Made by a program: the position numbers and the translations under genes. A stretch of 39,578 nt of DNA from an uncultured Meiothermus sp. (GTDB taxonomy: Bacteria > Deinococcota > Deinococci > Deinococcales > Thermaceae): NCBI GenBank assembly GCA_937950405.1, contig CALFDH010000151.1:1-39578 (forward strand), in the 5' to 3' direction. Of this stretch, positions 9,701-18,895 are shown piece after piece. Position 1 is the stretch's first letter; every line of letters starts with the position of its first letter. The notes under the pieces are model-generated. The model saw only the letters and a program-made list of their open reading frames with translations. It had not been told where the DNA came from and did not search any database.

Positions 9701-9725
9701 ACCCTCCCGTATGCGGGAGGGTTTC
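9701..9725 (+). terminator. Probable Rho-independent-like hairpin after htrA
   Basis: ACCCTCCCGTATGCGGGAGGGT followed by TTCG; 9-bp stem, weak T tract. Confidence 0.5.
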
Positions 9726-9751
9726 GTGCTGTGAACGATGCATTGCGCTCC

Positions 9752-9772
9752 GACCTGAGACTTGCGACAGGC
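9752..9772. repeat. Short heptad array (GACCTGC type), 3 units
   Basis: gacctga|gacttgc|gacaggc. Confidence 0.65.
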
Positions 9773-9835
9773 CTTGAGCGTCTGTACAACGGTGTACTAC
9801 ATTGCCCTTCATCTGCGTTGCCTATACTGAGCCCA

Positions 9836-12553
9836 ATGGGGCGTTTCTTGGCGGTTATTTTGTTGGTTTGGGCGGGGGCGCTGGCCCAGTTCGACCCCAC
9901 CCGGCAGTGGTTTACCCTGCGCACCGAGCATTTTGACATCCACTACCATGCGGGCCTCGAGCGCGTGGCCAGCGAGGCGGCCATCCATGCCGAAAACGCC
10001 TACCGGCTGCTCATCCCCGATTTCGAGGCGCCGCCGGGGCGGATTAGCATTGTGCTCTCGGATGTGGGCGACACCCTCAACGGTTTTGCCAATACCACCA
10101 ACAATGTGGTGGGCATTTTTACCGGGCAGTTCCGCAGTTCGGATTTGTTCAACCCCCGGCTTTCTTCCTGGTGGGAGACGGTCATCTTCCACGAGATCGT
10201 GCATATGTTCGACCTCTCGCAGGTGCGGGGCCCCCTGAAGGACCGTACCCGCATCTTTGGGCAACTGCCTTCACAAAACGCGGTGAAGCCCTTTCCCTTT
10301 GTGGAAGGTACGGTGCTTTACTTCAAGCATAAAAAGCTGGGCGAGTCGCGCCAGAGCGATGCCACTACCCGCATGGCCCTGCGCCAGATGGTGCTTTCAG
10401 GCCGGTTTCCCACCCTGGACGAGATTCGCCAGGCCTACAGCAAGTCCACCTGGCCCTATCTGGGCTTTCTGGTCTACAACTACAGCGCCTGGCTGGTGCA
10501 GTACCTGGAGGTGCGCTTTGGCGAGGAGGCTTACAAGCGCTTTACCGAGGCCAACGCCGGGATGCTGGCCTTAAAGGACTTCAACGAGCCCTTCCTGCAA
10601 GCCTTTGGGCTCTCGCTCGACCAGATTTACAGTGACTTTGTGCGCTGGCTGTCCAGCCAGTTTCAGGACGAAATCGCCCGCATCCGGGCCCAGGGCCTGA
10701 CCCCGGTGCAAAAGCTCAGCAGCCTGGGGTTTTTTAGCGAGGGCGCTACCGACTCGGCCAATGGCCTGGTGTATTCGCACGCCTCGCCCTTGCGCAGCGG
10801 CCTGCGCCTGATTGTGAACGACCGCGAGCGCGAGCTGCTGAGCGGCCCGGCCCAGCACCCGCAGTGGTCGCCGGATGGGCGCTACTTGCTGTTTACGGCC
10901 AGCACCACCACCAGCCCCTACTTTGTGGGCAGCGACCTTTACCAGTACGACCGTCTTGAAGACCGCGTGAAGCGGCTCACCAACGGGGAGCGGGTCTACT
11001 ATGCCCGCTATGCCCCCGATGGCAAGAGCATCTTTATGGCCAGGAACACCCCGGACGGCTCCACCGAGCTGGCCCGTTATTTTATCGAGCTCGAGCGCAC
11101 CCAGCCCCTGCGTAGCTTTCCATTCCAGGACGGGGTGGTGCATTCTTTTGCGGTAGCTCCGGACAGCGGCTCGCTCATTCTGTCGCTCCTGCGGCGTGGG
11201 GGCTTTCAGGACCTGTACCGCTATGTACTGCAAACTGGGGCCCTCCTGGCTCTGACCCAGGACAAAAACGTGGATAGCGACCCGGTCTTCAGCCCCGACG
11301 GTCAGTACGTGATTTACAGCAGCGATGTGAACCGAGTCTACAACCTGTATGCATACCGCCTGGCGGACGGCGCGGTTTTTCAGGTGACCAACCTGCTCAC
11401 CGGGGCCTACCGGCCCACCCTTTCACACAGCAAGCAGCAGATCATCTTTACCGGCTACGACGAAACGGGCTACAACCTCTACCAGACCCCCTACAACCCC
11501 AGCACCTGGAAACGGGTGGAACTCAAACCGGAGCCCCTGCCCCCCTTCGAGCCGGCGGAGGCGGCCAGAGGCCAGGCGTACGACCCCTGGCGCTACCTGC
11601 GCCCCTTGTACTGGCTGCCCCTGGCCGATGTGGGTGTGGATGGCTTTGGCTTGAACGCTTTTCTGGGGGTTTCCTTTGGCGCCTCCGACCCGGTGGGCAT
11701 CCATTCGTACTCGGTGGGGGCCGGGTTTGACAGCAACTTTCGGGGTATTTTTTACAACGCGGCTTACCAGTATGCAGGTCTGGGTTTTCCCATCACCCTG
11801 CAAGTGGCGGGTTCGGGCCGTGACAATGCCCAGGGCATAGGCACATCGTTCTGGTCGCCGCAGGGCAGCCTGGGCTTTGGCTACGTGCGCTCTGACCTCT
11901 TCGAGCCCCAGTTTGACCCTAACCAGAACACCGTGACGCACACCTTTTCGGTTCGCCTGGGCGCGGTGGGGAGTTCCTCGAGCGACCTCTTTCGTTCGCG
12001 CAGCAGCCTGAGCGCAGTCGGGACGGCCTTTGTGCGGGAGGGCAGCCCGGACTGGCGCTACAGCGTGCGGGGGGCTTTGGGGTTTCAGTTCCGCCTGCCG
12101 CTGGAAGCCACGCACCTATTAGGACTGCGTGTCGGGGGCGGTTTCACCACCTCGCCGCTAGCCTATGATGCCTTCGACCTGGGCTCGGTGCCGCTGGTAG
12201 TGGGCAGTGCGCCGGTGCTGGCGGTGCGGGGCTATGGGCCGGGTCAACTGCGCGGGTCGCAGGCGCTGGTGGGCTCCCTGGAATACCGCCTACCGCCCTG
12301 GAGCATCGAGCGAGGGCTGGGTAACTGGCCGCTGTTTTTCGACGACCTTAGCCTCTCGGTCTTTGTGGATGCGGGGGTGGCCGGTTCGCCCCTGAACCTG
12401 GATCAGGTGCGTTTTGCGGTGGGTACGGAGCTGCGCCTGGGCCTGACCCTGTTTTACTTGGCGCCGGGCTCGAGTGTGGCGCTGGGGGGTGCGCAGGGGA
12501 TTGGCGAGCCGGGGCCCAGGTTTTACCTGAACCTGATTTTGCCGGGGTTGTAA
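9836..12553 (+). CDS. Secreted/outer-membrane protein: gluzincin-like peptidase domain + TolB-like beta-propeller + C-terminal beta-barrel-like region
   Basis: Signal peptide MGRFLAVILLVWAGALAQ; HEIVHMFD (HExxH) with downstream FVEGTVLYFK; propeller repeats (HPQWSPDGRYLLFTAS, YARYAPDGKSIFMA, DPVFSPDGQYVIYSS); C-terminal region with surface-antigen/barrel-like strands. Confidence 0.75.
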   Translation: MGRFLAVILLVWAGALAQFDPTRQWFTLRTEHFDIHYHAGLERVASEAAIHAENAYRLLIPDFEAPPGRISIVLSDVGDTLNGFANTTNNVVGIFTGQFRSSDLFNPRLSSWWETVIFHEIVHMFDLSQVRGPLKDRTRIFGQLPSQNAVKPFPFVEGTVLYFKHKKLGESRQSDATTRMALRQMVLSGRFPTLDEIRQAYSKSTWPYLGFLVYNYSAWLVQYLEVRFGEEAYKRFTEANAGMLALKDFNEPFLQAFGLSLDQIYSDFVRWLSSQFQDEIARIRAQGLTPVQKLSSLGFFSEGATDSANGLVYSHASPLRSGLRLIVNDRERELLSGPAQHPQWSPDGRYLLFTASTTTSPYFVGSDLYQYDRLEDRVKRLTNGERVYYARYAPDGKSIFMARNTPDGSTELARYFIELERTQPLRSFPFQDGVVHSFAVAPDSGSLILSLLRRGGFQDLYRYVLQTGALLALTQDKNVDSDPVFSPDGQYVIYSSDVNRVYNLYAYRLADGAVFQVTNLLTGAYRPTLSHSKQQIIFTGYDETGYNLYQTPYNPSTWKRVELKPEPLPPFEPAEAARGQAYDPWRYLRPLYWLPLADVGVDGFGLNAFLGVSFGASDPVGIHSYSVGAGFDSNFRGIFYNAAYQYAGLGFPITLQVAGSGRDNAQGIGTSFWSPQGSLGFGYVRSDLFEPQFDPNQNTVTHTFSVRLGAVGSSSSDLFRSRSSLSAVGTAFVREGSPDWRYSVRGALGFQFRLPLEATHLLGLRVGGGFTTSPLAYDAFDLGSVPLVVGSAPVLAVRGYGPGQLRGSQALVGSLEYRLPPWSIERGLGNWPLFFDDLSLSVFVDAGVAGSPLNLDQVRFAVGTELRLGLTLFYLAPGSSVALGGAQGIGEPGPRFYLNLILPGL

Positions 12554-12608
12554 ACGAACACAAAGGACTTCAGAGACCTTCAAACTGTTTATAGAACAAG
12601 ATTTTTCT

Positions 12609-12870
12609 TCAATTGCCAACGAGACAGTAAACCACTCCAGACCGACTCACCGCAAATAAAGCGTTACCATCGGCGATCCAAGGCGCGATCATCTCATTGT
12701 TTAGAAGGCTCAGGACACTGGCCTCAAAGCTAGTTCGACCACCATTGGAGAGACTGCTTCCCCAGGTGGAGCTGCATTTCTTGTGTTGCGAAGTTCACGG
12801 CGTAGTACGGACGCTACCTTGCTGGAAAAACGGCCAGATAGCAAGCCCCTGATTTGTGATATGGGATTTC
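12609..12870 (-). pseudogene. Degraded C-terminal fragment of a PQQ-like beta-propeller protein
   Basis: Minus-strand pieces in different frames: YYAVNFATQEMQ and STWGSSLSNGGRTSFEASVLSLLNNEMIAPWIADGNALFAVSRSGVVYCLVGN*; frames interrupted. Confidence 0.4.
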
Positions 12871-12885
12871 GGGTAGTTTGTGGTT

Positions 12886-13020
12886 AGAGCGCTCTTCACT
12901 GAAATCGAGACATCCGAGGTTAAGAATCTTTCGTTCTGAACAGAAACAGTGGCCGCCTGTATGGGCGGCCAAGTATGTGAAGAGCGCGATAAAGCGTCAT
13001 ATAAAGGTCAAACGCGCTCT
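12886..13020. promoter_or_regulatory. Cluster of inverted AGAGCGC half-sites upstream of ABC importer operon
   Basis: Palindrome AGAGCGCTCT 12886-12895; GCGCTCTTCAC 12889-12899 is the exact inverse of GTGAAGAGCGC 12977-12987; AGAGCGCG 12981-12988 inverse of CGCGCTCT 13013-13020. Confidence 0.5.
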
Positions 13021-13070
13021 GAAACTGCACTGATACGCTCGCGAAATGCTCTACAAGGTGAGGAGTTACC

Positions 13071-13997
13071 GTGTCGGTAGAGCGACGAGAGACCCCCTGG
13101 ACCGAAGCTAAACCCCAGACCCGCTTCAAAGCAGGGGAGGGCCTCGAGGCCGCCCTGCTGGTGGTTCCAGGGGTGGCGCTGATGCTCCTCTTTATCGTCT
13201 GGCCCACCCTGAATGCCTTCTGGCTTTCGTTTCACCGCGAGAACCTGCTGGGCACCAGCCGGGAGTGGGTGGGCCTGACCAACTATGCCGAGATGCTAAA
13301 GGACCCCGCCTTCTGGCGTTCGGTGGGGGCCACCTTCGTTTTTGCCGCCGTTGTGGCCCCGGTGCAGTTGGTGCTGGGCCTGGTGGCCGCGCTGATGGTG
13401 GCCCGGCCCTTTCCGGGGGTAGGGCTTTTTCGTACCCTTTTTTTTCTGACCACCGCCGTGCCTACCGCGGTGGCGGCGGTGGCCTGGGGCTGGTTTTTAC
13501 ACCCGGTGGGGGGCACCCTGAACCGTGCCCTCGAGGCCATCGGCCTCTCCCGCCAGCCCTGGCTCACCAGCCCCGAGCTGGCCCTGCCGGCCCTGGCCGT
13601 CCTGACAGCCTGGGCCGGGGTGGGTTTCACGGCCATCCTGCTCACGGCGGGGTTGCAGCAGATTCCCGAGGAACTCTACGAGGCCGCCCGCATAGACGGG
13701 GCCGGCAGCTGGACGCAGTTCTGGCGCATCACCCTGCCCCTGTTGTCGCCCACCTTGTTCCTGGTGGCCCTCCTGATTCTGCTCTCGAGCCTCACCGCCT
13801 TTGGCCAGATTCACCTGCTAACCCGTGGAGGGCCCATGGAGAGCACCACGGTCTGGATCTACCGGGTCTACCAGGATGCCTTCTTCAACTTCCGCTTCTA
13901 CTACGCCTCGGCCCAGGCAGTGGCCCTCTTCCTGGTGCTTCTGCTGCTGGCGGCTTTGCAGTTCCGCTTCTTTGGGAGGAAGGTGCACTATGGTTAG
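13071..13997 (+). CDS. Carbohydrate ABC transporter permease (MalF/UgpA-like)
   Basis: GTG start with GAGGAG RBS; EELYEAARIDGAGSWTQFWRITLPLLSPTLFL EAA motif. Confidence 0.92.
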   Translation: MSVERRETPWTEAKPQTRFKAGEGLEAALLVVPGVALMLLFIVWPTLNAFWLSFHRENLLGTSREWVGLTNYAEMLKDPAFWRSVGATFVFAAVVAPVQLVLGLVAALMVARPFPGVGLFRTLFFLTTAVPTAVAAVAWGWFLHPVGGTLNRALEAIGLSRQPWLTSPELALPALAVLTAWAGVGFTAILLTAGLQQIPEELYEAARIDGAGSWTQFWRITLPLLSPTLFLVALLILLSSLTAFGQIHLLTRGGPMESTTVWIYRVYQDAFFNFRFYYASAQAVALFLVLLLLAALQFRFFGRKVHYG

Positions 13998-14814
13998 CCT
14001 GCCCCACTGGCTGGCGCGGCCCCTGTTCTACCTGGGGCTTGGGGTGTATGCCTTCTTGCTGGTCCTGCCCCTGCTGAACCTGTTCGCGGCCAGCTTCAAG
14101 AGCGATGGCGAACTGTTTGCCCCAGGGCTCTGGCCGACCCACCCCACCCTGGAGCCCTACCAGGAGGCCCTGCAAAAATACCCCCTGGCCCGCTACCTGC
14201 TGAATAGCCTGGTGGTGGCGGTGGGTACCACGCTGGGGGTGCTGCTGGTCTCGGCTACGCTGGGCTACGCCCTGGCCCGCATCCCCTTCGCAGGGCAAAG
14301 CGCCCTGTTTGGCTTTGTGGTGGCCATGCTGCTGATCCCCGGCGAAGTCACCTTTTTGCCGCTCTACCTGCTGGTGCAACAGTTGGGCTGGCTCAATAGC
14401 TATACCGCCCTCATTGTTCCCTTTATCGCCTCGCCGCTGGGCATCTTCCTGTTGCGCCAGTTCATCAAGAGCCTGCCCCAGGATCTCTTTGACGCGGCCC
14501 GCATAGATGGGGCGGGGCACCTGCGCATGCTCTGGCACATCGCCCTCCCGCTTGCGGCCCCAGCGCTGGGGGCACTTGCCGCCCTCACCTTCCTGGGGGC
14601 CTGGAACATGTACCTCTGGCCCCTGGTGACGATCAACCGCAGCGAGATGATGACCGCCCAGATTGCCGTGGCCCAGGTGCAAAACGTCGAGGTCACCAGC
14701 TGGAACGTGGTCGCGGCGACGGCCATCCTGGTCTTGCTACCCACCCTGATTGCCTTTCTGCTCGCCCAGCGCTTCTTTATACGGGGAATTGCCCTGGGTG
14801 GGCTAAAGGGATAG
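13990..14814 (+). CDS. Carbohydrate ABC transporter permease (MalG/UgpE-like)
   Basis: MVSLPHWLARPLFYLGLGVYAFLLVLPLLNLFAASFK; DLFDAARIDGAGHLRMLWHIALPLAAPALGALAALTFLGAWNMYLWPL; overlaps previous CDS by 8 nt. Confidence 0.92.
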   Translation: MVSLPHWLARPLFYLGLGVYAFLLVLPLLNLFAASFKSDGELFAPGLWPTHPTLEPYQEALQKYPLARYLLNSLVVAVGTTLGVLLVSATLGYALARIPFAGQSALFGFVVAMLLIPGEVTFLPLYLLVQQLGWLNSYTALIVPFIASPLGIFLLRQFIKSLPQDLFDAARIDGAGHLRMLWHIALPLAAPALGALAALTFLGAWNMYLWPLVTINRSEMMTAQIAVAQVQNVEVTSWNVVAATAILVLLPTLIAFLLAQRFFIRGIALGGLKG

Positions 14815-14825
14815 AGGAGATAATC

Positions 14826-16130
14826 ATGAAGCGAACCTTTGTACTGCTGGCGCTGGCCCTGGGAAGCCTTTCCCTGGCCCAGCAACGGGTCACCATAGAC
14901 TTCTGGCACTCCATGGGCGGGGTGCTGGGCGAGGCCACCGAGGCCCTGGTAAAGGACTTCAACGCCTCGCAGAACCGTATCACCGTGCGCAGTCAGTTCG
15001 TGGGCTCCTACGACGACGGCCTCAACAAGCTGCGGGCGGCCTTGCAGGCTGGCGGTCAGGGGCGGCCCAACGTGATCCAGGTCTACGATATTGGGGCCCG
15101 CTTCATGGCCGACTCCGGCGCGGTGCTGCCCCTGGAAGACCTGGCACGGGCCAACAACTTCGACCTCTCGCAGTTTGTGCCCCAGCCTCGCAACTACTAC
15201 AGCGTGGACGGCAAGCTCTACGGCCTGGCCTTCAACTCCTCCAACCCCATCCTCTACTTCAACGCCCAGGCCCTGGAGCAGGCCGGCATCCCCTACCGCA
15301 ACACCTGGAGCCTGGCGGACCTCGAGGTGGCCGCCCGCAAGCTGACCGTACGGGACGCCTCCGGCAAAACCACCCGCTATGGGCTGTCCATTCCCATAGA
15401 TAGCTGGTTCATGGAGCAGTTCAGCTACAACTCCGGCCAGTTCTTCTGCAACAACGAGAACGGCCGTAAGGCCCGGGCCACCGAGGTCACCTTCAATAAC
15501 CCCGCTGCGGTAGCCTTCCTGGACACCTGGGCGCGGCTGGTGCGTGAAGGGGTGGCGGCCAACACCGGGCGCACCTGGGCCGATAGCCAGAGCCTTTTTG
15601 CCCAGGGCAACGCGGCCATTGCCATCTACTCCACCGCCTCCCTGACCGGGGTGCTGCGCCAGGTGGGCAACCGCTTCCCCCTACGCACCGCCTTCTACCC
15701 CTACCTCAGGGAGCGCAATGGTACGGCCATTGGCGGGGCGGCAGTGTATCTGATCCGGGGATTTGGCGACGAGCAAAACCAGGCTTCCTGGGAGTTTATC
15801 CGCTACCTGCTGCGCCCCGAGACCCAGGCCAAGTGGATTATTGGCACCGGCTATTTCCCGGTAGTGCGGGGCGTAGCCGACCTTCCCGCTGTGCGCCAGG
15901 CCTATGTGCGCCAGCCCAACTACACCACCGCCCTGCGGCAGCTCGAGACCTCTAAGGTCAACACCGCCTCGGCGGGCTGCCTGATGGGGGGCTTCACCGA
16001 GATCCGCCAGATTGTGCAGTCGGCCATCGAGGAAGCCATGCGGGGCAAACCGGCCCAGCAAGCCTTGGATGAAGCCAAGCAGCGGGCCGACCAGGTGCTC
16101 GCCCGTTACAATGCCAGTGTACGACAGTAA
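14826..16130 (+). CDS. ABC transporter extracellular solute-binding protein (UgpB-like)
   Basis: Signal peptide; RVTIDFWHSMGGVLGEATEALVKDFNASQNRITVRSQFVGSYDDGLNKLRAAL...; third gene of importer operon. Confidence 0.9.
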   Translation: MKRTFVLLALALGSLSLAQQRVTIDFWHSMGGVLGEATEALVKDFNASQNRITVRSQFVGSYDDGLNKLRAALQAGGQGRPNVIQVYDIGARFMADSGAVLPLEDLARANNFDLSQFVPQPRNYYSVDGKLYGLAFNSSNPILYFNAQALEQAGIPYRNTWSLADLEVAARKLTVRDASGKTTRYGLSIPIDSWFMEQFSYNSGQFFCNNENGRKARATEVTFNNPAAVAFLDTWARLVREGVAANTGRTWADSQSLFAQGNAAIAIYSTASLTGVLRQVGNRFPLRTAFYPYLRERNGTAIGGAAVYLIRGFGDEQNQASWEFIRYLLRPETQAKWIIGTGYFPVVRGVADLPAVRQAYVRQPNYTTALRQLETSKVNTASAGCLMGGFTEIRQIVQSAIEEAMRGKPAQQALDEAKQRADQVLARYNASVRQ

Positions 16131-16149
16131 ACGCGATTTTCGAATGGCT

Positions 16150-16177
16150 GTGGGGCAAATGCCCCACGCCGTTTTTT
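16150..16177 (+). terminator. Rho-independent terminator after solute-binding protein gene
   Basis: GTGGGGCAAATGCCCCAC hairpin followed by GCCGTTTTTT. Confidence 0.75.
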
Positions 16178-17735
16178 ATGGCAACAGTTTCAGCCCCAGG
16201 CGGGGCGGGTCGGTGGGGTAGAGGTTGCCCAGCGCCACCACCGCAATGCGGGCTCCGCCGCGTTTACCGTAGAGCTGGGAGGCCAGGCCCACAAACTCCT
16301 CGAGGGCAATCCCCCCCTGGGCCAGCTTTTCGGGAACCCAACCGGCGTCGCTGAGCCGATTTTCCGCTTGCTGGCTGAGGGCGTCGAACTTGCGCCGCAT
16401 CTCACTCATGCTGGCCGGGAGTACCAGGGCGGTGGCGGCCAGCACATCGCCCTCGGCAAAGGCTTGTTCGCGGGCGCGGTACTCGATCACCACCCGAACC
16501 CGCCCCTCGGGGCTGACGCTCTGAACCCGGGCCAGTAACAGCCCAGGCTTGAGGTTGTTCAAGCTGGGGTTCTCCTGCACTTCTAAGCCGCGCAGACCCA
16601 GCAGCCGCGCCCGGTTCTCCGCACGCCGGGTAACCTCGTTCAGGGCCAGTTGTTCGTTGCCTGGGATGACGAGTTCCTCGGCTAGCAGGCTCATGTTTAG
16701 GCTTTTGTCCAGGCTGTTAGCGATCAACCGGTTGCGCTCGCGCAGTTGTTGAAGCTCGCGCTGGGTCTCGAGCAGCTTGTTGCGCAGCTCGCTATTCTCG
16801 CGCTGGAGAGCCTCGAGGGCGCGGTTGGGGGGGTCGCTGGGGGGCGCTTGGGAGGCCCCGCCGCCCAACACCGCCACGTCACCCTCGAGGTTACGTTTGT
16901 CGGCCTCGAGCTGCCGTAGGCGGTGCTCTAGTTCGACGGAGCGGGCCTGGAGCACCGAGAGCCGGGCCAGGGCCTCACGGCTGGCGGCCTCGTAGCGGGC
17001 TAACTGCTGCTCCGCTTTGCGGGCCTGGGCTAAAAGCTCGGTTCGGCCAGCCAGCAGTCGATTTTTTTCGCTTTGAAGCCCTTCTTTCTCCTCTACTAGC
17101 CGGCTTTTTTCCAAGCTAAGCTGCTCTTTTTCCTGAAAAAGCCTGTTTTTTTCCAATTGGAGGCGCTCTTTGTCCTTTTGCAACAGTTCTTTCTCTAGCA
17201 GCAGGCTCAGACGGGCCTGCTTGAGCTGCTCTAGGGCCATGCGCTGCGAATTACCGGCAAGCTGTAATTTTTCGACTTCCTGGCGCAGTTTTTCTCGTTC
17301 TATCAGAGCGTTTTCCAGATCCTGGCGGGTCTGGCGCTGGAGCTCGACGTTTTGCTCGAGCTGCCGCGCAAGCAGAATGTTGTTTTTCTCGAACTCGTCC
17401 CGCTCGGTTTTGAGTTGCTCGTTCTGGGCAAAAGTGGTGGCGGCCCGGCTCTCCAGCCGATTCACCTCGGTGCGCAATCGGTCGCGTTCCTGGCGTACCG
17501 CTTCGGCCTGCAAGATGGTCTCACGGGCATCGCGAACCAGCAGAAAAAAAGCACCAAACGCCCCCAGGCCAATCAGCACCCCGGTGGCCACTGCGACCAA
17601 GGTGGCAGTGGTCTTAGGGCGCAGCCCCAGGAGTCGCCAGTGGCGCTTCCCCACCCGCTTGGCCACCAGGTCGCCCACATAGGCCACCAGGCCCGCCACG
17701 AGCACCAGAAGGATGAGGATGGCCCAGAAAGTCAT
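16176..17735 (-). CDS. DUF3084-domain membrane-anchored coiled-coil protein
   Basis: N-terminal TM segments MTFWAILILLVLVAGLVAYVGDLVAKRVGKRHWRLLGLRPKTTATLVAVATGVLIG; long coiled coil; C-terminal ELVIPGNEQLALNEVTRRAENRARLLGL... Confidence 0.88.
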   Translation of the reverse strand: MTFWAILILLVLVAGLVAYVGDLVAKRVGKRHWRLLGLRPKTTATLVAVATGVLIGLGAFGAFFLLVRDARETILQAEAVRQERDRLRTEVNRLESRAATTFAQNEQLKTERDEFEKNNILLARQLEQNVELQRQTRQDLENALIEREKLRQEVEKLQLAGNSQRMALEQLKQARLSLLLEKELLQKDKERLQLEKNRLFQEKEQLSLEKSRLVEEKEGLQSEKNRLLAGRTELLAQARKAEQQLARYEAASREALARLSVLQARSVELEHRLRQLEADKRNLEGDVAVLGGGASQAPPSDPPNRALEALQRENSELRNKLLETQRELQQLRERNRLIANSLDKSLNMSLLAEELVIPGNEQLALNEVTRRAENRARLLGLRGLEVQENPSLNNLKPGLLLARVQSVSPEGRVRVVIEYRAREQAFAEGDVLAATALVLPASMSEMRRKFDALSQQAENRLSDAGWVPEKLAQGGIALEEFVGLASQLYGKRGGARIAVVALGNLYPTDPPRLGLKLLP

Positions 17736-17739
17736 AAAA

Positions 17740-17774
17740 GGGTCTAGGGTCTGGGGCTTAGGGGCTAGGGTCGG
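17740..17774. repeat. Heptad tandem array (GGGTCTA/GGGGCTA type), 5 units, ending 4 nt before the DUF3084 gene start codon
   Basis: gggtcta|gggtctg|gggctta|ggggcta|gggtcgg. Confidence 0.85.
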
Positions 17775-17810
17775 ACAGGCGAAGGACTCTGGACACTCGA
17801 CCCCAGGCAG

Positions 17811-18581
17811 CTATAGCTCATACTCGTCGCCCAGGTAGTGCATGCGCACCCCCGAGTCGCGGGCGAACTCCTCCGGCGAGCCCTGGAAGGCCATCTGGCC
17901 GTCGTACATCAGGTAAATGCGGTCGGCAATGGCCAGGGTCTCGCGCACCGAGTGGTCGGTGATGAAGATGCCCACCCCCCGCCGCTCGCGCAGCTCGGAG
18001 ATGAGTTTCTGGATGTCGTGGACGTTCTTGGGGTCTACGCCGGTAAAGGGCTCGTCGAGCAGGATGAAGTCGGGGTTGGTGCACAGCGCCCGCGCAATCT
18101 CCAGCCGCCGCCGCTCGCCGCCCGAGAGGGTGTAGGCGTATTTATCTTTGAGGTGGGCGATACCGAGTTCCTCGAGCAACGCTTTGGCCCGCTCGGCCCG
18201 TTCGGCTTTGGAGAGGGGCTGAAACTCCAGCACCGCCAGCAGGTTTTCCAGCGCGGTCATGCGCCGGAAGGCCGAGGGTTCCTGGGGCAGGTAGCCCAGG
18301 CCCTGCCGGGCCCGCTTATACATGGGGAGTCGGGTGACGTCTTGCCCGCCCAGGCGAATCTGCCCGGCGTTGGGCTCAATAAAGCCCACCAGCATGTAAA
18401 ACGTAGTGGTTTTGCCGGCCCCATTGGGGCCAAACAGGGCCACAATCTCGCCGCGCGTGAGCTCGAGGCTCACGCCCCGCACCACCTCCCGCCTGCCGTA
18501 GCGCTTGACCAGCCCGGTGGCCTCGAGGCGGGTGGTCGGGCTGATGCTCGGGCCGAGGCTCTGCTGCAATGCCGTTTCCAT
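17811..18581 (-). CDS. lptB: LPS-export-type ABC transporter ATP-binding protein LptB
   Basis: [75 protein letters not shown]..., [32 protein letters not shown]. Confidence 0.9.
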   Translation of the reverse strand: METALQQSLGPSISPTTRLEATGLVKRYGRREVVRGVSLELTRGEIVALFGPNGAGKTTTFYMLVGFIEPNAGQIRLGGQDVTRLPMYKRARQGLGYLPQEPSAFRRMTALENLLAVLEFQPLSKAERAERAKALLEELGIAHLKDKYAYTLSGGERRRLEIARALCTNPDFILLDEPFTGVDPKNVHDIQKLISELRERRGVGIFITDHSVRETLAIADRIYLMYDGQMAFQGSPEEFARDSGVRMHYLGDEYEL

Positions 18582-18663
18582 CTGCTTTCTAGGGTAACAT
18601 CTGCTGCTAAGGCGGCTGTGAGAGGAATAACCCAAAGGGGGTCTGGGGTTGGTAACGCAAGAG

Positions 18664-18719
18664 GAGCCGAAGGCCGAAAGCCTGAGGCTATAAGCCTAAA
18701 GCCGAGAGCCAAAGGCTAT
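18664..18719. repeat. Heptad tandem array (AAGCCTA/AGGCTAT type), 8 units, between lptB and gltX
   Basis: gagccga|aggccga|aagcctg|aggctat|aagccta|aagccga|gagccaa|aggctat. Confidence 0.85.
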
Positions 18720-18776
18720 CTGACCGGCCCGGTGCCCAACGCGCCGACCTGGGCCGTGCCCTTTGGGGTCATCCGT

Positions 18777-18811
18777 GACCTGCAACCTGAGACTTGCGAC
18801 ATGGGACATTT
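18777..18811. repeat. Heptad tandem array (GACCTGC/GACATGG type), 5 units, upstream of gltX
   Basis: gacctgc|aacctga|gacttgc|gacatgg|gacattt. Confidence 0.85.
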
Positions 18812-18895
18812 TTCAAACAGCACCCATCCCTACGCAGCGAGGCTGCCCGAATCCCTGGCTTTCCGCTTTGGGCCTGGGGCCTTAAGCTATCGGTT

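Noticed and set aside
12560-13070. Possible tRNA or structured ncRNA in the large intergenic gap
   Set aside because: No cloverleaf or CCA-type signature found; content better explained by pseudogene debris and operator-like inverted repeats
16800-17500. Internal 7-aa repeats (QLEKNRL-FQEKEQL-SLEKSRL...) in the DUF3084 protein as a novel repeat
   Set aside because: Ordinary coiled-coil heptad periodicity at the protein level, unrelated to the 7-bp DNA arrays
17811-18581. LptB in a Thermaceae-like genome lacking typical LPS as an anomaly
   Set aside because: LptB-type ATPases are common in this lineage to my knowledge and taxonomy here is only inferred; not a sequence-level anomaly
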